From Anaerobacillus sp. (GTDB taxonomy: Bacteria; Bacillota; Bacilli; Bacillales_H; Anaerobacillaceae), in contig SKOL01000674.1 in assembly GCA_007120055.1 (NCBI GenBank), forward strand, positions 1-7,210: DNA of 7,210 nucleotides, read 5' to 3'. Below the pieces are notes generated by a model. The model was not told the origin of the DNA and searched no databases. It was given only the letters and a program-made list of their open reading frames with translations. The position numbers and the translations under genes were made by a program. Shown here one piece after another: positions 1 through 5,910 of this stretch (position 1 is the stretch's first letter; each line of letters opens with the position of its first letter).

Positions 1-666
1 GAATTACAAAAAGTAGTCAATGAGATAAAAGAAGTTACAGGAAATGAAAATATACGATATTGTGTATGTGATATAACAAACTCCGAATCTATTAAACAAC
101 TAGTGACAAAGACAGTAGAGTGGAATGGTGGAGTAGATGTATTAATTAATAATGCAGGCGGACCCCCTGCAGGAACATTTGATAAATTTGATGATGAAGA
201 TTGGCAAAAAGCGTTCGAGCTAAACTTATTAAGTTTTATTCGTTTAATTCGAGAAGTGTTACCACATATGCGAGCAAATGGGGAAGGGCGTATCGTAAAC
301 TTTGCTTCTTCTTCAATTAAACAGACGCTTGATAACCTTATTTTATCAAATACATTTAGAACAGGTATTATCGGATTATCAAAAAGTCTTTCTCAAGAAT
401 TAGCAAAAGACAATATTTTAATTAATACTGTTGGACCAGGTAGAATTGCAACAGGGCGTGTAGCTGAACTAGATCAAATTAGAGCAAATAAAATTGGCAT
501 TTCATATGAAGAAATGAAAGAACAATCTGAAAAGTCAATTCCGTTAGGTAGATACGGGCGCCCGGATGAATTTGCAAAAATGACTGTCTTCTTATGCTCA
601 GGGGCAAATACTTATGTAACAGGTCAAGCTTTTGTTGTGGATGGCGGCCTTGTGAAAGCTTTATAA
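1..666 (+). CDS. SDR-family oxidoreductase, 3' part (partial)
   Basis: The reading frame is open from the first base, so the gene is cut by the window edge and its N-terminal Gly-rich cofactor motif (TGxxxGxG) lies outside; 221 residues remain of a usual 250-260. Visible SDR landmarks are the NNAG motif (about residues 50-53), the strand ending in NFASSS with the catalytic-Ser position near residue 103, the INTVGPGRI segment (N-x-x-x-PG), and the C-terminal VTGQAFVVDGG signature. The usual catalytic YxxxK is replaced: alignment to the FabG spacing (Ser to Tyr, 13 residues) puts Ser at the Tyr position (about 116) and Arg at the Lys position (about 120), in the stretch LSNTFRTGIIGLSKSL. A divergent FabG-like SDR group without the full catalytic tetrad is known, and this protein fits it. 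The substrate is unknown. The dehydratase relic follows 18 bases after the stop, suggesting a former shared operon. The GTG at 103 is internal and is not the true start. Confidence 0.9.
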   Translation, partial: ELQKVVNEIKEVTGNENIRYCVCDITNSESIKQLVTKTVEWNGGVDVLINNAGGPPAGTFDKFDDEDWQKAFELNLLSFIRLIREVLPHMRANGEGRIVNFASSSIKQTLDNLILSNTFRTGIIGLSKSLSQELAKDNILINTVGPGRIATGRVAELDQIRANKIGISYEEMKEQSEKSIPLGRYGRPDEFAKMTVFLCSGANTYVTGQAFVVDGGLVKAL

Positions 667-669
667 GGT

Positions 670-677
670 AGGTGATC
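670..677 (+). promoter_or_regulatory. Ribosome binding site of the dead dehydratase
   Basis: AGGTGATC is an exact 8-base match to the complement of the 16S rRNA 3' end. It lies 7 bases before the GTG at 685, which opens the frame encoding the conserved N-terminal dehydratase block. It supports GTG 685 as the ancestral start and shows that the translation signal has outlived the gene. Confidence 0.55.
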
Positions 678-684
678 AAGATCG

Positions 685-1011
685 GTGAAAAATAAAAAAG
701 TTACATCATATGGTGATGCAGGTTTTAGCCAATTTATTCGTAAGGCATTCCGCTAGAATTCCCTACAATTTCTTTAGGGGAAATTTATACTAGTCCAACT
801 ACGATGCTTTATCGAAATTTAGGTCCTGTTGGAGAACCTGGTATGCCGGAAGCTGGTATGCTACCAATCCCAGATAAGTTAAAAACAAGGAGTGCGTGAT
901 ATGGTTAGGATTTCTGACTGTCGTATGAGTGGTACGGCTTTTGGTACGATTATTTTACATATTACTCCTGAAGCAGCTATTGGTGGAACGTTGGGAAAAA
1001 TTAATAATTAA
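685..1011 (+). pseudogene. Relic of an IlvD/Edd-family dehydratase
   Basis: Four blocks typical of dihydroxy-acid / sugar-acid dehydratases survive in the correct order. Block 1 (GTG 685 to TAG 754-756) contains SYGDAGFSQFIRKAF, as at the family N-terminus. Block 2 (756-821, another frame) reads EFPTISLGEIY then PTTMLYRNL. Block 3 (822-896, same frame as block 2) reads GPVGEPGMPEAGMLPIP. Block 4 (889-1011, back in the frame of block 1) reads GVRDMVRISDCRMSGTAFGT and then EAAIGG before a TAA. Intact members have about 550-580 residues; only about 110 codons remain. About 60 residues are missing between blocks 1 and 2, roughly 270 between blocks 2 and 3, and the C-terminus after EAAIGG. The Fe-S cysteine motifs (the CH, CDK and CGG regions) fall in the deleted parts, while the SDxRMSG active-site serine motif remains. 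It cannot encode an active enzyme. The original substrate cannot be told: branched-chain precursor, arabonate, xylonate or gluconate type. Deletion sizes come from remembered family spacing, not an alignment. Confidence 0.88.
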
Positions 1012-1029
1012 ATGATTTACGGTTTTATT

Positions 1030-1073
1030 AAGCTATCTAATCGAACGTGATGATTGGATGGCTTTTATTATTT
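1030..1073 (+). terminator. Rho-independent terminator after the dehydratase relic
   Basis: The 5' arm at 1030-1042 pairs with the 3' arm at 1052-1064 over 13 base pairs (two are G-U), with a 9-base loop. It is followed by a T-rich run, TTTTATTATTT. It ends the upstream SDR/dehydratase transcription unit and isolates it from the transporter promoter downstream. Confidence 0.82.
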
Positions 1074-1175
1074 CATGGTTATAAATTTTTTCAATAATTT
1101 AAAAACTTTTAAAGTAATTGTAACTTATCAACAAGTAAGAAGATTTTAATTTAACTATATTTTCTGAAAAAAGTA

Positions 1176-1203
1176 TTGAAAAAAATTTGTAATATTGTAT
1201 ACT
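1176..1203 (+). promoter_or_regulatory. Sigma-A type promoter for the TRAP operon
   Basis: A -35 box TTGAAA (1176-1181, one mismatch to TTGACA) is separated by 16 bases from a -10 box TATACT (1198-1203, one mismatch to TATAAT). The predicted start is near 1210, leaving an untranslated leader of about 50 bases. The stretch from 1074 to 1175 is AT-rich with no gene I can support. The location, after a terminator and before the binding-protein gene, and the overlapping regulatory motifs support the call. It has not been tested. Confidence 0.6.
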
Positions 1204-1213
1204 TGTATTACAA
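1187..1213 (+). promoter_or_regulatory. Candidate operator palindrome over the -10 box
   Basis: TTGTAATA (1187-1194) and TATTACAA (1206-1213) are perfect inverted repeats separated by 11 bases, centred at 1200 inside the promoter's -10 region. The pentamer TTGTA also recurs at 1187, 1195 and 1203, an exact 8-base period. TTGTA...TACAA half-sites resemble operators reported for some GntR/FCD regulators, two of which are encoded downstream. Binding here would block RNA polymerase. The identity of the protein is inference. Confidence 0.5.
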
Positions 1214-1220
1214 CTATGAT

Positions 1221-1235
1221 TTGCAAGCGTTTACA
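1221..1235 (+). promoter_or_regulatory. Catabolite-responsive element (cre, CcpA site)
   Basis: TTGCAAGCGTTTACA matches the Bacillus cre consensus WTGNAANCGNWNNCW at all positions. It lies about 12-25 bases downstream of the predicted transcription start and ahead of the ribosome binding site. In Bacillus, cre sites in that position let CcpA with HPr-Ser-P block initiation or elongation when preferred sugars are present. This suggests carbon catabolite repression of the transporter operon. Confidence 0.65.
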
Positions 1236-1246
1236 ATTAAATTTAT

Positions 1247-1252
1247 AGGGGG
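1247..1252 (+). promoter_or_regulatory. Ribosome binding site that picks the second ATG
   Basis: AGGGGG directly abuts the ATG at 1253, which is too close for initiation there. It stands 6 bases before the in-frame ATG at 1259. The downstream ATG is therefore the likelier start, giving an N-terminus MKKYL, typical of lipoprotein signal peptides. Confidence 0.6.
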
Positions 1253-1258
1253 ATGAAA

Positions 1259-2287
1259 ATGAAAAAATATTTAACTGTTGGAAAACTTCTTTTAGCTGCT
1301 ATCGTGTTAGTTGGGCTTGTAGCTTGTGGAAGTGGTGAAAGTAGTGGGGGATCATCAGGGGAAACGAAATTTATAACAATTGCAACTGCCTCAACTGGTG
1401 GTACATATTATCCGATAGGAGTTGGAATGGGGAACTTATGGAGTGAGAAGTTAGGTGACCAAGGAATTCGTGCAACTGGTCAGTCTTCAGCTGGATCAGT
1501 TGAGAATATTGACTTACTAAGAAATGGAGAGGCGCAACTAGCCATTTTACAAGGATTGATTGGTGCACAAGCGTATACAGGTCTTGGGAACTTTGAAGGC
1601 AATGCCTATGAAGGTTTAAGAACAGTTTCAATGCTATGGCCAAACGTTGAACACTTTGTATTAATGAATAATCAAGTTACGAGCGGTACAATAGCAGATA
1701 TTGAAGGGAATAGTTTCTCGGTTGGTCCTCAAGCTAGTGGAACAGAACAATCAACTCTTGTCATGATGGAAGGTATTAATTTGTCAAAAGAAAATATTAC
1801 TCCTGAATATTTAGGGTATGATGATACAATTTCTGCAATGAGGGATGGGCGATTAAGTGGTGGTTCACTCCCAGCTGGTACCCCTGTAGCGGCAATTACA
1901 GATATGTATGCTAGTAATGTTAATGCTTCTGTATTAGAGGTAACGGATGAACAATTAGAAGCGATTAATAATGTATATAATACATGGTTTCGTTTTGTTA
2001 TTCCTGGAGGTACGTATCCAAGAGTTGATGATGAAATCTATACTATAGCGCAACCAAACTTATTAGCTGTAGCAGGTGACTTAGACGAAGATACTGTTTA
2101 TATATTGACAAAAACGTTATATGAAAACCTAGACTTCATGTATGAAGTTCATAACTCAGCGAAAGAAATGACTCTTGAAACTGCACTCGATGGTTTACCT
2201 GCACCACTTCATATCGGTGCTTATAAATACTTTAAAGAAGCTGGATTAGATATTCCTGACCACTTAATTCCACCAGAAGCTAACTAA
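1259..2287 (+). CDS. TAXI-family TRAP transporter solute-binding lipoprotein
   Basis: This is the extracytoplasmic receptor that captures the substrate for the TRAP permease encoded next. The 342-residue protein starts with a lipoprotein signal peptide: basic MKK, a hydrophobic core, and the lipobox LVAC with Cys23 as the lipid-anchored residue. A short Gly/Ser-rich linker follows. The mature part opens with ITIATASTGGTYYPIG (about residues 39-54), the hallmark of TAXI (TRAP-associated extracytoplasmic immunogenic) receptors. It continues with SAGSVENIDLLRNGEAQLAI (about 77-96), also family-typical. Length fits the family (about 320-350). Characterised TAXI receptors bind glutamate, 2-oxoglutarate or similar acids, but the ligand here is not predictable. 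The gene ends with tandem stops (TAA TAG) and is separated from the permease gene by 96 bases holding a hairpin terminator. An alternative ATG six bases upstream (1253) lacks ribosome binding site spacing. Confidence 0.93.
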   Translation: MKKYLTVGKLLLAAIVLVGLVACGSGESSGGSSGETKFITIATASTGGTYYPIGVGMGNLWSEKLGDQGIRATGQSSAGSVENIDLLRNGEAQLAILQGLIGAQAYTGLGNFEGNAYEGLRTVSMLWPNVEHFVLMNNQVTSGTIADIEGNSFSVGPQASGTEQSTLVMMEGINLSKENITPEYLGYDDTISAMRDGRLSGGSLPAGTPVAAITDMYASNVNASVLEVTDEQLEAINNVYNTWFRFVIPGGTYPRVDDEIYTIAQPNLLAVAGDLDEDTVYILTKTLYENLDFMYEVHNSAKEMTLETALDGLPAPLHIGAYKYFKEAGLDIPDHLIPPEAN

Positions 2288-2306
2288 TAGATTGGCAAAC
2301 GTCTTT

Positions 2307-2347
2307 TAAGGTGGGTGAAATTAATTATTCATCCACCTTATATTTTT
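2307..2347 (+). terminator. Intercistronic hairpin terminator or attenuator
   Basis: Arms at 2307-2319 and 2328-2340 form a 13-base-pair stem (one G-U pair) with an 8-base loop, followed by TATTTTT. It lies between the binding-protein and permease genes, where no separate promoter is evident. It therefore probably acts as a leaky terminator that lets the receptor be made in excess of the permease, or as a 3' stabiliser of the receptor mRNA. Confidence 0.75.
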
Positions 2348-2383
2348 CTTAATACATACTACTTTTAAAAAGGGGGTAAATTT

Positions 2384-4366
2384 ATGAAGGATAATAAAGT
2401 ACAACAACCTTCCGAAAATACTACATTGCTAGATAAAGAAGCTGGTGGAGGCATAAGAAATTTAAAAGGTTGGAAATTGATTCTAATAAGTGTTGTCGCT
2501 TTTTCTTTTTCCTCTTTCGCTATTTATGTTAATGGATTTACTAATATACAAGAAATATATCGTAATATTATCTTTTTATCCTTTTTATTAGTATTATCCT
2601 TCACGCTTTACCCAGCAACTAAACGTTCACCGCAAAACAAGTTTTCTATACTTGACATCATATTTGTTGGTTTGAGTTTAGTAGGGACAATGTACATTTT
2701 ATTTTTTTATACAGATATACACGTAACCCGTTTTTCACAAGCAATCACACAAGATTATATATTTGCAATCATAACAATTATAGTTCTACTTGAGGCTGCA
2801 CGACGTACCATTGGTGTATTTATTCCTGCTCTCTCAGCTATGGCTATCATTTATGCTATATATGGACCGAATTTCCCTGGGATGTTTGCACATGCCGGTT
2901 TTTCACCAGAAAGACTTCTTTATCGAATGTATATGACTACAGAAGGGGTATTTGGCTTAACTTTATCAATTGCCTCAACGTATATTATTCTTTTTATTTT
3001 ATTCGGTGCATTTTTAGGTGCAAGTGGTGCCTCTAAACTCTTTAATGATTTGGCGTTAGCTATTGCAGGGCAACGGAGAGGTGGACCAGCTCAAGTAGCT
3101 GTCATATCAAGTTCTCTAACAGGTTCTTTAAATGGTAGTGCTGTAGCTAATGTTGCAACAACTGGGAGCTTTACCATTCCTCTGATGAAAGGAATAGGAT
3201 TAAAACCTAAAGTTGCGGGGGCTGTAGAAGCAGCAGCATCAACCGGTGGTATGATTATGCCACCAATCATGGGGGCAGCGGCCTTTATTATGGCTGGATT
3301 TCTCGGTGTTTCTTATACAGTGATTATTTTTGCCGCAATTATACCAACGATCCTTTATTATACTGCGCTAATTATTGCGATTGATATCGAGGCCAAGAAA
3401 CAAGGGTTAAAAGGTATAAGTAAAGAAAATATCCCAAATGTTTGGAAGGTTTTGAAAGAGAGAGGGGTATTGCTTGCACCAATAATAGTTGTAATTGGAT
3501 CTTTGTTAATAGGTAGAACACCTCTTTTTGCTGGATTTGCAGGAATTATAACGGCTATTATTGCAAGTTGGCTAACTTTTGATAAAACAACTAGAATAAA
3601 GCCAAAAGACTTTTGGAATGCGTTAATTGATGGTGCAAAAGGGACGATACAAGTTGGTATCGCTTGTGCTTCTATTGGGATTATTATTGCTGTTGTTACT
3701 ATGACAGGACTTGGCTCCACATTTGCTTATAATGTACTTGCTTTATCAGGTGGAGTACTGTGGATTATTCTTCTACTTGTAATGGTTACATGTATTATCT
3801 TAAGTATGGGCTTACCTTCAACTGCATTATATATTGTTGTAGCAGTTACTGCTGCTCCTGCCTTAACGCAAGCAGGCGTAAACCCAGTGGCCGCTCATTT
3901 CTTTGTATTTTGGTTCGGTGCTTTATCAAACATTACTCCACCAGTAGCATTAGCTTCATATACAGCAGCAGGTATTGCGGGAGCAGATGCGATGAAAACT
4001 TCGTGGGCGGCACTTCGATTAGCTTTACCTGGTTTCATCATACCGTTTATGATAGCATATAATCCTATTATGGTTATGCAATCAGCTACAGGTGATCCAA
4101 TATCTATTGTAAGTGTTATTGTTACTTTATTAACTGGTATGTTTGGAGTATTCGCACTCGCGGTTGCAGTTAATAATTACTTTGAAGCAAAACTATTTAT
4201 ATTAGAACGGATCATTTTTGCAGTAGGTGCATTTTTGATGATAAAACCAGGGTTTGCAACAGATTCTATCGGAATTGCTATTACCCTAATTGTATTAGCG
4301 TTCCATATAAATAGAGTCAGAAAGAAAAAAAGTAACTCTGATAAAATGGTTGCGGCTGGAGCTTAA
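2384..4366 (+). CDS. TRAP transporter fused permease (DctQ-DctM type)
   Basis: This is the membrane component of a TRAP secondary transporter, using an ion gradient to import the substrate delivered by the TAXI receptor. The 660-residue protein is very hydrophobic. An N-terminal region with about four membrane segments (roughly residues 30-135) takes the role of the small subunit, and the rest is the large DctM-like subunit. Characteristic DctM stretches are GGPAQVAVISSSLTGSLNGS (233-252) followed by AVANVATTGSFTIPLMKG, STGGMIMPPIMGAAAF (286-301), MGLPSTALYIVVA (475-487) and FGALSNITPPVALASY (511-526). The last two form the second half of the pseudo-repeat. An extra hydrophobic region (about 575-640) and a basic tail follow, as in the 4TM/12TM fusion class that usually pairs with TAXI receptors. 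AGGGGG at 2371-2376 is 7 bases before the ATG. The stop lies 20 bases before the first regulator gene, implying co-transcription. Confidence 0.93.
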   Translation: MKDNKVQQPSENTTLLDKEAGGGIRNLKGWKLILISVVAFSFSSFAIYVNGFTNIQEIYRNIIFLSFLLVLSFTLYPATKRSPQNKFSILDIIFVGLSLVGTMYILFFYTDIHVTRFSQAITQDYIFAIITIIVLLEAARRTIGVFIPALSAMAIIYAIYGPNFPGMFAHAGFSPERLLYRMYMTTEGVFGLTLSIASTYIILFILFGAFLGASGASKLFNDLALAIAGQRRGGPAQVAVISSSLTGSLNGSAVANVATTGSFTIPLMKGIGLKPKVAGAVEAAASTGGMIMPPIMGAAAFIMAGFLGVSYTVIIFAAIIPTILYYTALIIAIDIEAKKQGLKGISKENIPNVWKVLKERGVLLAPIIVVIGSLLIGRTPLFAGFAGIITAIIASWLTFDKTTRIKPKDFWNALIDGAKGTIQVGIACASIGIIIAVVTMTGLGSTFAYNVLALSGGVLWIILLLVMVTCIILSMGLPSTALYIVVAVTAAPALTQAGVNPVAAHFFVFWFGALSNITPPVALASYTAAGIAGADAMKTSWAALRLALPGFIIPFMIAYNPIMVMQSATGDPISIVSVIVTLLTGMFGVFALAVAVNNYFEAKLFILERIIFAVGAFLMIKPGFATDSIGIAITLIVLAFHINRVRKKKSNSDKMVAAGA

Positions 4367-4386
4367 TTACTGAAGGGAGTTACAAT

Positions 4387-5118
4387 ATGGAACCAATTCA
4401 AAGACAAAAAGTTTCAGATCAGGTACTTACACAGATTAAAAATATGATTAAAAATGGTCATTTTCCGCATGAAAGCAAACTGCCATCGGAAAATGAACTA
4501 GCAAAGTTATTTCATGTAAGTCGTTCACCAGTTCGAGAGGCGCTAAGTGTTTTAGCAGCTTCTGGGATCATTGAATCTAGGCAGGGGGGCGGCAGTTATG
4601 TTAAATCTGTGTCTTTATCTACACTCATTGAAGATATGGCATTTGAATTCGTTGAAATTGACGAAGTGCTCGATTTATTGGAAATGAGAATGATCATTGA
4701 AACAGAAGCTGCAGGGTTAGCAGCAATTCGACATAATCACGAGGAAATAAATGAGTTAGAGAAAGCATTATTTGCGTTCCGAAAAACTTTAGAAGATGAG
4801 GAAAGTGTCGGGGATGAAGCTGATTATAATTTTCACAAAGTTTTAGTAAAGGCTACAAACAATCCATTTTTGCTACAAAGCTTCGAGAATCTTTCAAACC
4901 TACACCAGAAGGCTTTAGCTTATTCTTTAAAGTTAAATATTGGCTTTCGTAGAAAACGAGAAATGGTTTACAATGAACATTTTGCAATTTTTGAGGCTAT
5001 AAAAAATAGGGATTCTCAGTTAGCGAAGGAAAAAATGAGATTACATTTATCGAATGCATATGAAAAGCTAAAATCGTACAAAGATGAATCAATCTCAGTA
5101 AAAAAAGTAGAAGGGTAG
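4387..5118 (+). CDS. GntR/FCD-family transcriptional regulator 1
   Basis: A 243-residue one-component regulator of the FadR subfamily. The N-terminal winged helix-turn-helix (about residues 9-73) carries the signature LPSENELAKLFHVSRSPVRE with the wing RQGGGSYV. The C-terminal all-helical FCD ligand domain (about 96-222) has all four residues expected of its metal/ligand centre: Asp146 and His150 (in DYNFH), His198 (in NEHFAIFEAI) and His220 (in MRLHL). FCD domains commonly sense small carboxylic acids through this metal site, which fits a neighbouring organic-acid transporter. AAGGGAG at 4373-4379 gives a 7-base spacing to ATG. The gene is only 20 bases after the permease, so it is probably transcribed with it and may control the promoter near 1200. 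The stop codon lies inside a terminator hairpin. Whether it represses or activates cannot be read from the sequence. Confidence 0.92.
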   Translation: MEPIQRQKVSDQVLTQIKNMIKNGHFPHESKLPSENELAKLFHVSRSPVREALSVLAASGIIESRQGGGSYVKSVSLSTLIEDMAFEFVEIDEVLDLLEMRMIIETEAAGLAAIRHNHEEINELEKALFAFRKTLEDEESVGDEADYNFHKVLVKATNNPFLLQSFENLSNLHQKALAYSLKLNIGFRRKREMVYNEHFAIFEAIKNRDSQLAKEKMRLHLSNAYEKLKSYKDESISVKKVEG

Positions 5119-5139
5119 AAAAAACCCTTCTACATTTTT
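5105..5139 (+). terminator. Rho-independent terminator overlapping the stop of regulator 1
   Basis: A perfect 10-base-pair stem (5107-5116 with 5124-5133) has a 7-base loop (5117-5123) and is followed by ATTTTT. Upstream A's opposite the T run could make it work on the other strand too. The TAG of regulator 1 (5116-5118) sits at the top of the 5' arm, so a terminating ribosome could interfere with folding. It marks the end of the transporter-regulator unit and implies that regulator 2 needs read-through or its own promoter. Confidence 0.85.
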
Positions 5140-5178
5140 AAAACTTTAACTGGACCAACCACTAGTACAGTGAAGAGT

Positions 5179-5185
5179 AGAGGTG
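5179..5185 (+). promoter_or_regulatory. Ribosome binding site supporting a TTG start for regulator 2
   Basis: AGAGGTG lies 5 bases before the TTG at 5191 and shares GAGGTG with the consensus. The alternative in-frame GTG at 5170 has no purine-rich ribosome binding site upstream. The TTG also places the N-terminus where GntR proteins usually begin, shortly before the first helix. Confidence 0.6.
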
Positions 5186-5190
5186 TCAAA

Positions 5191-5910
5191 TTGAACTTGG
5201 ATCCATTAAAAAAAAATAAAAGAATTTATCAGAGAATTGTCGATCAAATCCAACTATATATAGAAAAAGGTATTCTACGTCCAGGTGATCAACTACCATC
5301 AGAAAGGGTCTTAGCAGAGAAATTATCAGTATCAAGAACTTCTGTTAAAGAAGCCACTAGTGTTCTCGAAGCATCAGGAATTGTTGAAGTGAAACAAGGA
5401 GTAGGAGTGTTCCTAGTCAATGATCGAACACAAGATATGTTGAACAGAATAACGTCAATTGTTCAATATAAACGTAAAGATCTTATAGATTTACTAGAGT
5501 TAAGGGAAGCGATCGAATGCGATGCAGCATATTATGCAGCGATTCGGTATAACGATGAAGATAAACACCTATTACAGCAAACTTTTCTAAAGTTAAAAGA
5601 AGCGTATAATAATGGACTGATTGGTGCCAATGAAGATTATGAGTTTCATATGTCTATTTTAAAAGCATCGAAAAATCAATTAATGGTTCATATGATGGAA
5701 TTAATTTCAAAACAACTCCTAGAGATTGTAACTATTAATAGAGAAGATACAATAGCGACTTTTGGTGATACTGCTGAAGTTTTTAATGAACATGAGAATA
5801 TATATAAGTTTATTTTGGCAAGAAACCCGGAGTCTGCAAGGCGTGCAATGAGTGAGCATTTAGAAGCCACTCGTAATCGGCATTACAAGAAAGATGGTGA
5901 CAATAAATGA
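5191..5910 (+). CDS. GntR/FCD-family transcriptional regulator 2
   Basis: A second FadR-type regulator, 239 residues from the TTG start (246 if GTG 5170 is used). The winged helix-turn-helix occupies about residues 10-77, with PGDQLPSERVLAEKLSVSRT and a wing KQGVGVFLV. The FCD domain (about 100-225) keeps the full metal/ligand set: Asp149 and His153 (in DYEFH), His201 (in NEHENIYKFI) and His223 (in MSEHL). It has the same architecture as the regulator just upstream but is clearly diverged throughout, including recognition-helix positions (SRTSVKEAT versus SRSPVREAL), so a different operator or ligand is likely. It lies after a strong terminator. Its stop overlaps the oxidase start (ATGA at 5907-5910), so the two are translationally coupled and the oxidase is its most likely target. 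No clear promoter was found in the short gap upstream. Confidence 0.9.
   Translation: MNLDPLKKNKRIYQRIVDQIQLYIEKGILRPGDQLPSERVLAEKLSVSRTSVKEATSVLEASGIVEVKQGVGVFLVNDRTQDMLNRITSIVQYKRKDLIDLLELREAIECDAAYYAAIRYNDEDKHLLQQTFLKLKEAYNNGLIGANEDYEFHMSILKASKNQLMVHMMELISKQLLEIVTINREDTIATFGDTAEVFNEHENIYKFILARNPESARRAMSEHLEATRNRHYKKDGDNK

Noticed and set aside
103..105. GTG 103 as the true start of the SDR
   Set aside because: The frame is open to the window edge, and the residues before it continue the SDR fold between the cofactor motif and NNAG, so the gene starts outside the window.
1067..1175. Search for a small RNA, riboswitch or small gene in the AT-rich gap
   Set aside because: Only short weak inverted repeats (such as ACTT/AAGT near 1123-1136) and A/T runs are seen, with no frame carrying a ribosome binding site.
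1253..1258. ATG 1253 as the start of the TAXI receptor
   Set aside because: The AGGGGG motif touches this ATG with no spacing; the in-frame ATG at 1259 is at 6 bases and gives a normal lipoprotein signal peptide.
3358..3720. 120-codon minus-strand frame within the permease gene
   Set aside because: It is antisense to well-supported coding sequence, shows no recognisable domain or ribosome binding site, and looks like a by-product of codon bias. The same holds for minus-strand frames at 479-679, 1371-1643, 5688-5870, 6398-6604 and 6971-7192.
3760..4062. 100-codon + strand frame inside the permease gene
   Set aside because: It overlaps the strongly conserved DctM motifs in another frame and has a Cys/Ser/Tyr-rich composition typical of an out-of-frame shadow.
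5151..5161. TGGACCAACCA as a FadR-like operator upstream of regulator 2
   Set aside because: Its reverse complement differs by one base from the TGGTNNGACCA pattern, but the inverted symmetry is only three bases at each end and no promoter is recognisable beside it, so chance is a fair explanation.
5170..5190. GTG 5170 as the start of regulator 2
   Set aside because: No ribosome binding site precedes it, whereas TTG 5191 has AGAGGTG at good spacing and fits the usual GntR N-terminus. The longer form remains possible.
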